64,000 nt of DNA from Pelobates cultripes. Its lineage: Eukaryota; Chordata; Amphibia; Anura; Pelobatidae. The notes below the pieces were generated by a model that worked only from the letters and a program-made list of their open reading frames with translations, was not told where the DNA came from and did not search any database. The translations under genes were made by a program, and so were the position numbers. The stretch is taken from the NCBI GenBank assembly GCA_933207985.1, contig OW240916.1:263890705-263954704 (forward strand). Reading direction: 5' to 3'. This document shows, piece after piece, positions 21,340 to 32,070 of this stretch (positions are counted from its first letter, which is position 1; each line of letters begins with the position of its first letter).

Positions 21340-23643
21340 CTCTTTTCACCCCACTGCACCTTTTTAAAACTCTGCCTTTGACCTTATTTTCTCTTATTCA
21401 TGTAGAGTATCTATTATCAGCAGCACTCCATTTCCTCTCTGGTCACAACCTCTTACTGTTTGCTCTCAAGTACCCCCTCACCCAACAACCTCAGCCCCCC
21501 CCCCCCCCCCTTAACTCAGGAGGAACCTTAATTCTATTGACCTCCAGCAGCTGTCAGCTAAAATTGATTCACAACTGCTACCCATCCCTTCCCTCACTGG
21601 CCATCTCCACATATAACACTACCCTCACCTCTGCCTTGAATGCTGCAGCACCGCTCCAAATATGCACATCGAGGAGGACACGACCCCAACCGTGGCATAC
21701 TAAATCAACATGTTATCTGCAGAGTTGCTCCTGTTGTGCTGAACTCTCCTGGAGGAAGTCCCGTACCCAGGCAGACTTTCTCCATTATAGATTCATATGA
21801 TGTTCATACAGCGCAGCCCTTGCCCTCGCCATACAGTCATACTTTTCCCCTCTCATTAGTTCATGCTCCTGCAATCCCAGACATCTCTTTGACACCTTTA
21901 ACTCTCTTCTCCACCCTGCTGTGGCCACCCCCCAAACTAACCTTGCAGCTGATAGCTTTGCATGCTACTTTATCGACAAGATTGAACAGCTAAGGAAAGA
22001 ATTCTCCCCTCCTTGCCATTCTTTCTCAACCACTCATACATCATGCCTTTCCTACCCTTCAGACTTTCTCCTCGGCTACTGAACAAGAGGTGGCTGCGCT
22101 TCTCCTTTCCTCTCGCCACACCACTTGCCCACTCGATCCTGTCTCGTCTCACCTTATCAGATCTCTCTTCCCCTGTCTTGTGCCTTCCCTAACACACACA
22201 TCTTCAACTGCTCTCTCTCTCTTCTGGCACTGTCCCTCCTACCTTAAACATGCCACTGTAGTGTACCTATCCTGGGAAAAAAAACAAAAAATCTCTTGAC
22301 CCATCCTCCCACTCTAACTATCGTCCCATATACCTGCTCCCTTTTTCCTCAAAGCTTCTGGAAAGACTTGTCTTTGCCCGTGTGTCTCACTTCCTCAATT
22401 CCAACTCTCTCCTTGACCCTCTTCAGTCTGGCTTCCGCCCCCTCCACTCTACTGAGACTGCTCTTATCAAAGTTACTAACGACCTAATCGCAGCTAAATC
22501 CAAAGGCCACTACTCCATATTAATTCTCCTTGACCTCTCTGCTGCTTTTGACACCGTTGATCATGCTCTCCTCCTTCAAACTCTTCAATCACTCGGTCTC
22601 TGTGACTCTGTTCTCTCATGGTTTTCCTCTTATCTCTCCCAACGCTCATTCAGTGTCTCCTTTTCTAATAATACATCCTCCCCTTGTCCTGTCTGGGTTG
22701 GCGTTCCCCTAGGCTCTGTCCTTGGCCCCCTTCTATTTTCTTTTTATACTGCCTCTCTTGGCAAACTTATAGCCTCTCTTGGATTCCACTACCACCTGAA
22801 CGCTTATGACACCCAGTTATCTCTTCTCCCCGGACCTCTCCCCTGACGTCCTGCAACGTGTCACTGCTTGCCTTTCTTCCATCTCTGACTGGATGTCCTC
22901 CCGCTTTCTGAAACTCAATCTCTCTAGAACTGAGCCCCTTGTCTTTCCTCCTAATACTGATCCTCCTCTTTCGCTCTCCCTTCAAGTCAGTGATTTCCAC
23001 ATAAGTCCATCCTTGCAAGCACGCTGTCTTGTCATCATACTTGACTCTGGCCTCACCTTTGAGCCTCACATCCACTTTGTTGCCAAATCGTGTAGATTCC
23101 AACTTAAAAACATAGTCTGCATCTGCCACTTTCTTACACAAGATGCTACCAAGGAGCTTGTCCATGCTATAGTAATTTCCCACATGGATTATTGTAACCC
23201 TCTCCTGATTGGTCTCCCTAAAAGCCATATTGCCCCGCTACAGTCTGTAATGAATGCAGCCACCAGGCTGATTTTCTTCTCTAGTCTGTCCTCACACCTC
23301 ACTCCTCTGTCAGTCCTTACATTGGCTTCCTGTATCCTATAGGAGTCAATTCAAAGTGCTAACCCATACCTATAAAGCACTGATCAATTCTAGCCCCTCA
23401 TTTCTCTTCACAGATCCATAGGTATCTTCTTTGTCTCTCCGCTCTGACCTTGACCACCTCCTGTTCGCACCTGTATGGTCAACTCATGCTTGCAGGACTT
23501 CTCGCGGCCGGCTCCCTTCCTATGGAATAGCCTGCCTACTGCCATCAGACTCTCCCCTAGTCTTCAATAGTTTAAGAAGTGCCTTAAAACCCATCTCTTT
23601 AGGAAAGCTTATGGCCTCCCAGTGTAACCTCTACCTTACATAC
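21340..23643 (+). pseudogene. L2-like LINE, ORF2 remnants
   Basis: Plus-strand frames give the RT of an L2-clade LINE in pieces. NYRPI is followed by [14 protein letters not shown] near 22318-22380. The frame at 22382-22846 carries [35 protein letters not shown] (motif A) and [13 protein letters not shown], with a damaged YADD (NAYDT). The next frame at 22806-23342 reads the downstream SSISDWMSSRFLKLNL and MDYCNPLLIGLP segments. The tail continues to about 23640. Upstream of 22300 only fragments of the endonuclease end remain. Several frameshifts and stops make it inactive. It is cut on the right by the ERV 5' LTR, and a minus-strand L2 copy lies at 49618-50940. Confidence 0.8.
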
Positions 23644-24151
23644 TGTTGTGGAAATAAGGTCTACACATATTTCCTAGTTAGTGAAAAATGTCTATTTACT
23701 CATTTCACGATATATATATATAGCTAAGCACACACGTTATAATCAAGATGGCTGCTGGAAGCTTCTAGCTCCTTCCCCCTCCCCCTTCCTTTCTCCTTCC
23801 TAACATCGACTAACTACCTCGTGCACCAAGATGGCGCCGGGAAACCGTGGGAGATTCTCATGGCCCCGGTGACATCACCTACAGTAGGCAGAGCATTGAA
23901 GCAACCACTTAACACCTAACCAATTATTGATGTATTATTCCATGTTATCTCTGACAATGCTTATGATGTAATTTTGCTTTAAAAGGGACTTGCCGTCCCC
24001 TCTGAATAAACTTTCCTCAAGTTATTCAACAACCTAGAACCTGTGTCTGGTGTGAATTACTTCAGGGAGCGTGCACGCATTGTTTCATTGATTTGGCCAG
24101 GGGCAGATACACAAAGAAATAATCAATACTTTAATTGATTTTTCCACTTCA
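23644..24151 (+). mobile_element. ERV 5' LTR
   Basis: 508 bp, starting TGTTGTGGAAATAAGG and ending TTTTTCCACTTCA. A TTTAAAAGG box at about 23981 may be the TATA element. AATAAA at about 24006 is the polyadenylation signal, followed by R/U5. It lies directly before a primer binding site and is paired with the LTR at 35410-35919. Confidence 0.95.
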
Positions 24152-24153
24152 AT

Positions 24154-24171
24154 TGGCGCCCAACGTGGGGC
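24154..24171 (+). promoter_or_regulatory. Primer binding site, tRNA-Lys type
   Basis: TGGCGCCCAACGTGGGGC lies two bases after the LTR. This matches the well-known PBS for tRNA-Lys(1,2) used by several betaretroviruses and spumaviruses, and is unusual with a gamma/epsilon-like pol. Confidence 0.9.
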
Positions 24172-24447
24172 CCACCGGAGAGCCGGTTCGGTGAGCCGGA
24201 ACCAACGGACCGGAGCGGACCTCCGGAAAGTGGGACAAGCGGAGCCTGATCACCTCCATAATACAGCCGTTGCCTGTGTTATTCTCCTGTTTTGTGCCGG
24301 TCTGTCTCCGAGTCCACTTCCGGCTTCCAGAAGGCTACTAGAGACAGGTAATTAACTCATCCGGTGCGCCCTTTTTAAGTGAACCTGTCGATTGTCTATC
24401 TGCCTCCTGTATTCATTTATGTGTGTGTGTTTATTATACCTTTAAAA

Positions 24448-25030
24448 CATGTTTGCTTGACTGCCTAGCGGGCAGGGAACGCATTTTATATGTTTGCTTG
24501 ACTGCCTAGCGGGCAGGGAACGCATTTTATATGTTTGCTTGACTGCCTAGCGGGCAGGGAACGCATTTTATATGTTTGCTTGACTGCCTAGCGGGCAGGG
24601 AACGCATTTTACATGTTTGCTTGACTGCCTAGCGGGCAGGGAACGCATTTTACATGTTTGCTTGACTGCCTAGCGGGCAGGGAACGCATTTTACATGTTT
24701 GCTTGACTGCCTAGCGGGCAGGGAACGCATTTTATATGTTTGCTTGACTGCCTAGCGGGCAGGGAACGCATTTTACATGTTTGCTTGACTGCCTAGCGGG
24801 CAGGGAACGCGGTTTATGTTTGCTTGACTGCCTAGCGGGCAGGGAACGCGGTTTATGTTTGCTTGACTGCCTAGCGGGCAGGGAACGCATTACAGCCGGT
24901 GGGGCTGGGTTTTTATGTTAGCTTGACTGCCTAGCGGGCAGGGAACGCATTTCAGCCGGTGGGGCTGGGTTTTTATGTTAGCTTGACTGCCTGGCGGGCA
25001 GGGAACGCATTGCAGCCAGTGGGGCTGGGA
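24448..25030 (+). repeat. 13-copy stem-loop repeat in the ERV leader
   Basis: Thirteen units, mostly with a 41-base period, each contain GCTTGACTGCCTAGCGGGCAGGGAACGC. CTGCC and GGCAG can pair around TAGCG, so each unit can form a small hairpin. The last units are longer and add CAGCCGGTGGGGCTGGG. The array sits between PBS and gag, where retroviral packaging and dimerisation signals lie. Function is not shown. Confidence 0.9.
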
Positions 25031-25444
25031 TTTTTGTTTGATTATTGCAGTATTTCCTTTGGTACCAGTGTTTTGCCGGGACCAGCCTGGTGGGTGAAGG
25101 CTGGGGATTGTTATACCCTGAATATCTGACACCGGTGGTGTTAACATGTACATGGCTATTTTGCTCTCTATCATTCTGTGGTTTCTGTTTAATTGTTGTT
25201 ACAGTGTGGGTACCCTTGGTGTGTGTGTGTATTGTGTGGTTAGTTCTGGATTCCGGAGTTTACGCTCATTTATATGTTTGTGATTTTTGCAAATGTCTTC
25301 TCATTAGCGCAGCCACGTTCATTTTCTCGGGGCTCAAGTTCTCGTGGCAGTTCTCGTGGCAGTCGAGCACTGTAGACATTCTCTTTCCCTTGTACCTCCT
25401 CTATTTATCTGTCTTTAGCGCGTGGCACGCTTCGTTTACTCAAA

Positions 25445-27703
25445 ATGGGACAGGAACACGCTAGACCTGCTAAGGGCTTGTTGGCTTGTGACATTGTGAA
25501 AGAAAGGGCAGGGGAAGATGCAATGTTGAAACTTAAAAAGATTGCTAAGGTGTGTGGCTTCCAGATGTTGCCCAGTGGGAGATTGCAGCCTGAGTTTTGG
25601 AGAAAGCTACTCATAGACAAGGAAGGGTTGTTGTTGGATAATGGACTTACGAAGGTTGCAGAGGCTTGGTATCGGGTAGCTAGAGGTTTGAAACGGGAAG
25701 GATGGGTCGAGGAAGAACTGGAGTTCAAGGGCCAAATTGTGTATGTTTATCATAGGAGTGTTCACAATGATGATGTTGTTTCTATTGTTCCACGACCACC
25801 GCCCTATGATGGTGCCCGGGGCGCAACACTTAATTCCCGCCCTGCTTCTCCCGTCACAGCACAAACCCCACCCTCCGGGGGTGTGCCTTCAGCTCCCACT
25901 CCCCTGTGCCCCGTACTTGGTGCGGATGGTGCTTACTATTATCCAGTCCCACTTCACTCATTCCCACCTACTCCCATGCCTCAACCCCCCTATGACCCAA
26001 CCCCTTCCATCAGCCATCCTTCCATCATGCCTGCCGAAGCCCCTCCGCCTTCATGTCCTTCGCTACCTCTCCCAGTGACCGTCCCCACTCCGGACCCTGC
26101 CATGGCTTTCCCCACCTTACCCATTGAAGTCCCACCTTCCTCCTCCGCTTCCCTCTCAACCCTGAGTACCCCTTCCCTAGTAACTCCCGTTCCCTCACCC
26201 TCTCCGTCTATTACACATCCAACTCCCCTGACCCATACCCTTTCCACCGGCCCTATTCCTCCGGATCTCTGTCTCCCCGCTGACCCAGGACCCCTCCCTC
26301 CCACGGCCAATTTGCCGTCCCTAATCTCTGCCCTCACCGCCCTGACCCAACCCCCTGTTACCACCTCTCCATCCCCTTCTCCAGTGTTACCTCCTCCTCC
26401 CGAAGTCCCAGCCCCCTCTACCTCGTTACCCCTCCCTCCCACGGCCGATTTGCCGTCCCTAATCTCTGCCCTCACCGCCCTGACCCAACCCCCTGTTACC
26501 ACCTCTCCATCCCCTTCTCCAGTGTTACCTCCTCCTCCCGAAGTCCCAGCCCCCTCTACCTCGTTACCCCTCCCTCCCACGGCCGATTTGCCGTCCCTAA
26601 TCTCTGCCCTCACCGCCCTGACCCAACCCCCTGTTACCACCTCTCCATCCCCTTCTCCAGTGTTACCTCCTCCTCCCGAAGTCCCAGCCCCCTCTACCTC
26701 GTTACCCCTCCCTCCCACGGCCAATTTGCCGTCCCTAATCTCTGCCCTCACCGCCCTGACCCAACCCCCTGTTACCACCTCTCCATCCCCTTCTCCAGTG
26801 TTACCTCCTCCTCCCGAAGTCCCAGCCCCCTCTACCTCGTTACCCCTCCCTCCCACGGCCGATTTGCCGTCCCTAATCTCTGCCCTCACCGCCCTGACCC
26901 AACCCCCTGTTACCACCTCTCCATCCCCTTCTCCAGTGTTACCTCCTCCTCCCGAAGTCCCAGCCCCCTCTACCTCGTTACCCCTCCCTCCCACGGCCGA
27001 TTTGCCGTCCCTAATCTCTGCCCTCACCGCCCTGACCCAACCCCCTGTTACCACCTCTCCATCCCCTTCTCCAGTGTTACCTCCTCCTCCCGAAGTCCCA
27101 GCCCCCTCTACCTCGTTACCCCTCCCTCCCACGGCCAATTTGCCATCCCTAATCTCTGCCCTCACCGCCCTGACCCAACCCCCTGTTACCACCTCTCCAA
27201 CCCCTTCTCCAGTGTTACCTCCTCCTCCCGAAGTCCCAGCCCCCTCTACCTCGTTACCCCTCCCTCCCACGGCCGATTTGCCGTCCCTAATCTCTGCCCT
27301 CACCGCCCTGACCCAACCCCCTGTTACCACCTCTCCATCCCCTTCTCCAGTGTTACCTCCTCCTCCCGAAGTCCCGGCCCCCTCTACCTCGTTGCCTACT
27401 CCTCCACTGATTGGTTTGCCATCCCTTGCCTCCGCCCACGTTGCTCTGCCACAGCCCCTTGTTCCAATCCCTCCAACCCCTTCCCCGGAAACCCTTGACG
27501 CATCCATGACTAATGACCTGTCTACCTCGATATCCGCCCTTTTCACTGCTGTCACTTCCCTGGTTAACTCCGCGATCCCTGCACTGCCTCCCACTGATAT
27601 ACCTCCTCCTCCTCCTCCTCCCCCCGAACCTTCGACCCCTCCCTTGTCTCCCTCTAACCTCCCCAGCCTTCCGATCCAATCTCTGCTCTTGCTCATGTCC
27701 TAA
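25445..27703 (+). CDS. gag: ERV Gag N-terminal part: matrix and proline-rich repeats
   Basis: A 752-residue open frame. MGQ at the start fits N-myristoylation, and the first ~115 residues (with LKKIAKVCGFQMLPSGRLQP and WYRVARGLKREGWVEEEL) look like a matrix domain that would target Gag to the membrane. PPPY at residues 118-121 is a classic late-budding motif of the kind that binds Nedd4-type ubiquitin ligases; a second PPY follows later. Residues ~283-650 are eight 46-residue proline-rich repeats. The frame stops at 27703, before capsid, because capsid and nucleocapsid lie in another frame. This is therefore Gag broken by a frameshift at about 27656-27680 rather than a separate gene. Confidence 0.85.
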   Translation: MGQEHARPAKGLLACDIVKERAGEDAMLKLKKIAKVCGFQMLPSGRLQPEFWRKLLIDKEGLLLDNGLTKVAEAWYRVARGLKREGWVEEELEFKGQIVYVYHRSVHNDDVVSIVPRPPPYDGARGATLNSRPASPVTAQTPPSGGVPSAPTPLCPVLGADGAYYYPVPLHSFPPTPMPQPPYDPTPSISHPSIMPAEAPPPSCPSLPLPVTVPTPDPAMAFPTLPIEVPPSSSASLSTLSTPSLVTPVPSPSPSITHPTPLTHTLSTGPIPPDLCLPADPGPLPPTANLPSLISALTALTQPPVTTSPSPSPVLPPPPEVPAPSTSLPLPPTADLPSLISALTALTQPPVTTSPSPSPVLPPPPEVPAPSTSLPLPPTADLPSLISALTALTQPPVTTSPSPSPVLPPPPEVPAPSTSLPLPPTANLPSLISALTALTQPPVTTSPSPSPVLPPPPEVPAPSTSLPLPPTADLPSLISALTALTQPPVTTSPSPSPVLPPPPEVPAPSTSLPLPPTADLPSLISALTALTQPPVTTSPSPSPVLPPPPEVPAPSTSLPLPPTANLPSLISALTALTQPPVTTSPTPSPVLPPPPEVPAPSTSLPLPPTADLPSLISALTALTQPPVTTSPSPSPVLPPPPEVPAPSTSLPTPPLIGLPSLASAHVALPQPLVPIPPTPSPETLDASMTNDLSTSISALFTAVTSLVNSAIPALPPTDIPPPPPPPPEPSTPPLSPSNLPSLPIQSLLLLMS
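26291..27394 (+). repeat. 138-bp tandem repeat, 8 units, in gag
   Basis: Eight in-frame units of 138 bases encode 46 residues each (LPSLISALTALTQPPVTT, then SPSPSPVLPPPPEVPAPSTS). They are almost identical at DNA level. The main variable residue before LPSL is N or D in the order N-D-D-N-D-D-N-D, which hints at amplification in blocks of three. Confidence 0.95.
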
Positions 27704-27738
27704 ACACCCACCACTCATGCCCAGCCCCGCCGGCCCCC

Positions 27739-29004
27739 ATGATGGCCCCTTCCACAGCTTTAGTTCCCCATGTCCCTTCCGCCAGCACTAGTTACCCAAT
27801 CATGGTGGTTGGGTCCAAGGTATCTGCGACTTCGGACCAGCCCTATGCGATGGGTGCCTCCCCCCAAGCCTCGGGCTTCCACCCTGCTACCTCTCCTATT
27901 ACCGCCCTCCCAGTTGCCCCCGCTACAGCTACCCCTGAGGCTACTCTTCACCGTGGTCCGGTGGTGCCCGAGGAGGTGGTTGTGGTGGACCAGAGCTCAC
28001 CCCACCGGGGGGGGGAAAGGCTTCCCCAACGGCACTCCATTCCCCAGGGGTACACTCAGATTAGTCATGGTGCGGATGGTGCACCACCTATGTATGTTAC
28101 TTTTAACCCTTCCCAAGCCGCTACCCTTGTGACCTCACTCCCTGATCCTGAGAAACACCCCATGCCCTTTTTCCGCAGGATGGCTCAGATCCGTAAGACA
28201 TATTCCGCTGCTTGGCGGGATCTTATTAGTTTATGTGAAATTAAGGCTGGAGATGCATACTGGCCAATCATGGAACGGAGCTTTAGTGACGCTCCACTTA
28301 CTTCTGATACTGATTTTCGTTCTGGTGAAATTTTCTGCGAACAACTTCGCGCCTGGGCGCAGGATAAACTGGCTGACCAGGCTACTTGCATTAATGACAT
28401 AATACAGGACAAACTTGAGACTGTTGAAAAGTACCACTCTAGGTTGACTCAGACTTTCTCGGACTTAGGGTTCAGCACTTACAATAAGGCACACACCCAG
28501 ATGCTATCTGCAGCCTTTGTGGCAGGACTGAGAGAACACATTCGTAAGGGGTTGATTTTAGCTCGCCCTGAGTATAGAATAATTCCACTAGACACCCTTT
28601 TGTTGGTAGCCAAGGGCTTAGAATCTGTTCTACAACCCACACAGCGTAGGGCTAGTCCGCTGATGTACACCACCTCCACACCACTTGCTGGTTCTAACCA
28701 AGTTCCTCAGATGTTCCCCCAACAGTACACTCAATCACCCCAGACACTGCCTGCACCAATCCCTTTCCCCCGGGACCGGACTATCACGACAATCCGGACC
28801 TGTTTTAATTGTAATCAGCCAGGACACTTTAGAAGAGATTGCCCACAGCCTAGAGTGTTCCGCCAGCAAACTCCCCGGTACCAAAGTCCCCATGTCACTG
28901 GCTACAACTTCCCTTCCCCTGGTTACCTCCCCGCCCTTCCCCATCCGCAATTGCCTCAGCTTCCCCCACCACCACCTCCTCCTCCTCCTCCTCCTCCTGA
29001 ATAG
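27739..29004 (+). pseudogene. gag: ERV Gag C-terminal part: capsid and nucleocapsid
   Basis: A 421-residue open frame, but its first ATG is not a natural start: open sequence in the same frame extends upstream to a stop at 27655. Residues ~130-320 form a helical capsid-like region (MYVTFNPSQAATLVTSLPD; FFRRMAQIRKTYSAAWRDL; AAFVAGLREHIRKGL). A single CCHC zinc knuckle, CFNCNQPGHFRRDC, at residues 355-368 is the nucleocapsid RNA-binding motif. The C-terminus ends in a run of about a dozen prolines and a TAG stop. The same frame stays open for about 66 codons past the TAG. Gag here is one frame away from the matrix part, so this copy cannot make full Gag. Confidence 0.85.
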
Positions 29005-29281
29005 ACTCAAGCCCGGCTCCCTGCATCAGAAACTCGTGCATATACTTCACCCTCCGCTGAAGGGTATGACAATGATGATTTCCTAGACGGCCAACCCCAT
29101 CATACCCTCCGCCCATCCCGTCCCCCCATGCATTCTGCTAACCCTCCTTCCACTTCCCGCCGGTACCAGGGACCAGACCAGGCCCATTTGGATTTATTGC
29201 AATAGGTAACCGGCAAGCCTGTGTCAGCAATCCCTGCCATGGCAGTGTCTGCGGGGGATGGGGGAGGCCCTTTAGCCACGG

Positions 29282-31279
29282 ATCAATTTTCGCACCGGGG
29301 CCCCATGGGTCATGTGTACGCCACTGGTTGACACAGGTGCAGCCCGTAGTGTCCTTAGGGAACAAGACCTGCCAGACCCATCTTTCTTATCTGATACTGA
29401 TGTTTCCTGTGTTGGGGTGGATGGTACACCACGCAGCAACCCCCTTACTAAGCTCCTACACGTAGGTTCACACATCCTCTCCCGATTTGTTGTTTCCTCT
29501 ACCTGCCCCATTAACCTCCTAGGTGCCGATGTTCTCTCTCGGCTCCAGGCCTCCATTACCTTCACTGCAGATGGGCAGATTGAATTGACAACCCCCTTAT
29601 CACAAAAGGATACCTCTGTCCTCTGTTCACTCCCTATTTTGTTAAACCTAACTGACAATACAGGGGATGCACGGGTCCCACAAACCCCCAGTGCTCTGGA
29701 TCGTATCCCTCAAGAACTTTGGTCCACTGGCCCGGATGATATTGGGCGATTACATGTGCCCCCAGTCTTAGTCCAGCTCCTGCCTGGGGTACTGCCTCCT
29801 CGCAGGCCACAGTACCCTCTGAAGCCTGCACAAGCTGAAGCCATTACCAGACAAGTTGAAAGTCTCCTTGCCAAAGGTGCCCTCATCAAGTGTACATCTC
29901 CATGCAATACTCCACTTTTTCCGGTTAAAAAGAGAACTGTTAAAGGTCAGCCTGACCAGTACCGCATGGTGCAGGATCTCCGTGCTGTGAATGATATAAC
30001 CATAAAAGACTCCGCAATTGTTCCTAACCCCCACACCCTCTTATCCCAAGTCCCACCTACTTCAACAATATTCACCGTGGTGGATCTAGCTAATGCCTTC
30101 TTCAGTGTCCCCCTTGACCCTTCCTGTCGTTTTCTCTTTGCCTTTACCCATGAAGGACAGCAATACACCTGGACTGTTATGCTTCAGGGGGCTCAGAATT
30201 CCCCCACACAGTTTGCTCACGCCATGTCCCTGGTGCTGGATCCCTGGCAGAAGTCTCATTTGGATGTCGTCCTGCTTCAATATGTTGATGATCTCCTTCT
30301 CTGTGCTCCTGATTTGCTCATTGCAGAGCGTGATTCAGAAGATCTTCTATGTTTCCTTGCTGCAGCTGGTTGCAAAGCCTCAAAATCCAAGTTACAATGG
30401 TGCCGGCCCTCTGTGGTCTTCTTGGGACACTGCCTTTCCCATGGCACCAAACATTTAACCTCTCAACGTGTACAAGCCATTCTGCATCTTCCATTACCTG
30501 CAAATCACCAGGCTCTCCATGCTTTTCTGGGTCTTATCACGTACTGCAGGTCCTGGATACCTGAAGCATCAAAGCTCATGCAGCCACTCTATGATGCCCT
30601 CAGGAGTGAGCCCTTTCATCTCACAGAAGAAACTATTATCTGTTTCCACACTCTGAAAAGAGCTATTGCTTCTGCACCTGCCTTGGGCCTACCCAACTAC
30701 CAACTTCCCTTCAACCTGTTTGTCTCCGAAAAATCAGGACATGCTTCCGGAGTCCTCACCCAGAAACATGGATCAAGACAACGCCCTATTGGCTATTTTT
30801 CCTGCATGCTTGATCCTGTTGCAAGGGGTAGCCCCTCTTGCCTCCGAGCGGTGTTTGCCGCCAGCGCTCTCCTGGACAAGACCAATGACTTTGTTCTTGG
30901 CCATCACCTCACAGTGTTGGCCCCTCACGACATTACTGCAATCCTGCAGCAAGTTCGACCTAAACACCTTTCTTCCCAACGTCACCTTCGCCTACAGACC
31001 TCCTTACTCCTACCTGATAATGTGAAACTCCAGAGATGCCTTTCCCTGAACCCAGCCACTCTTCTGCCACTTCCCAAGGGGGAATTGTGCATCACTGGTA
31101 CAGCCTGGATATCAACCCAGAGGTTCGAGCAGATTTACAGTTGCCTGTATTCACACCCCCACATGATGAACAATCAGAGGCCCTACTCCACTGTGTCTTG
31201 TGGTTTAGGGACGTACCAAGCCCTGATGTGGACTATGAGGAAGAACTATTTCAGCTCAAAGAAATTCAGATTACCCTGA
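29282..31279 (+). pseudogene. pol: ERV Pol part 1: protease and reverse transcriptase
   Basis: The open frame continues upstream of the ATG at 29312 to a stop at 29273, so no true start is implied; Pol would normally come from a Gag-Pol fusion. Aspartic protease: LVDTGAARSVL (DTG at 29327-29335), then LLGADVLSRL. Reverse transcriptase: a VPPRRPQYPLKPAQ-like entry, YRMVQDLRAVND, VVDLANAFFSVPL (motif A), LQGAQNSPTQFAHAM and LLQYVDDLLL (YVDD at 30281-30292), then FLGHCLS. The connection region ends in LNPATLLP at 31049-31069, as in gammaretroviruses. The frame then runs into unrelated reading and stops at 31279. The continuation is in the next frame, so a frameshift lies between about 31070 and 31279. 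Confidence 0.9.
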
Positions 31280-32070
31280 CTGACTTATTTTGGGACTCCA
31301 CAGGTACCATGCTCATTTTGGTTCACCTTCCGGATAATGTAGCACACCTCTACCACCATTGGGAAACAGCTATCCCACACATATCTCTCACCAGATCCCA
31401 CGACACCTCATGGGAGAACCTAGGCCCGATGGCCAAAACCTGGAACCAAATGACTCAAGAACAACTGACTTCCACGGGGATAAATAAAAAGACCATTAAC
31501 TACTGCACAACAGGATACTCCAGGTACCACACAGAGGCCTGTGAGGACCCACCCACCATAGACTGCAACCTCATTGATATCCCTCATGACTGTTTTGAAC
31601 AAATGAAAATGGAAACTACACACCTACCAACTGTTTATGAAGCTGCATTACTCAACCCGGATCAAACACTATTTGTGGATGGCTCAAGGTTTGCTGATGA
31701 ACAAGGACAATACCACACTGGATATGCAGTCACCACAGGATGTCAAATATTACAAGCAGCTGCCCTACAACCAACTAAGTCTGCCCAAGAGGCCGAGTTA
31801 ACAGCCTTGACTGTGGCCTGCAAACTGTCCGAAGGTCTACGTGTCAACATTTATACGGACTCAAGATATGCCCTGGGAGTGGCACACGATTTTGGCTTAA
31901 TTTGGAAGACCAGAGGATTTCTTACAGCCACCGGTACCCCAGTAAAACATGGGGCAGCCATTGCAGAGCTGATGGACGCATTGGAACTCCCAGCAGAAGT
32001 GGCAGTATTGAAAGTAAAAGCTCATGGAAGATTAGACACAGAAGAAGCACGTGGCAACAACCTTAGCTGA
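31036..32070 (+). pseudogene. pol: ERV Pol part 2: extra segment and RNase H
   Basis: A 344-residue frame. Its last ~135 residues are RNase H: LFVDGSRF (catalytic Asp at 31678), AELTALTVACKL (Glu), and IYTDSRYALGVAHDFGLIW (Asp), the gammaretroviral pattern. It would degrade RNA in the RNA-DNA hybrid. The ~200 residues before it, after LNPATLLP, are much longer than the short linker in gammaretroviral Pol. They include FWDSTGTMLILVHLPD and PHISLTRSH, followed by WENLGPM. I do not recognise this segment as a described retroviral domain. The frame ends at 32070 just before the integrase frame begins, so a second frameshift is implied at about 32050-32070. Confidence 0.85.

Noticed and set aside
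24448..25030. CRISPR array
   Set aside because: The units are directly adjacent with no unique spacers, and the context is a vertebrate retroviral leader.
24890..25174. Minus-strand repeat frame in the ERV leader
   Set aside because: Produced by the tandem leader repeat; no protein features.
25990..27696. 568-codon minus-strand frame opposite gag
   Set aside because: Shadow of the 138-bp repeat array; glycine-rich complement of the proline-rich Gag with no independent motif.
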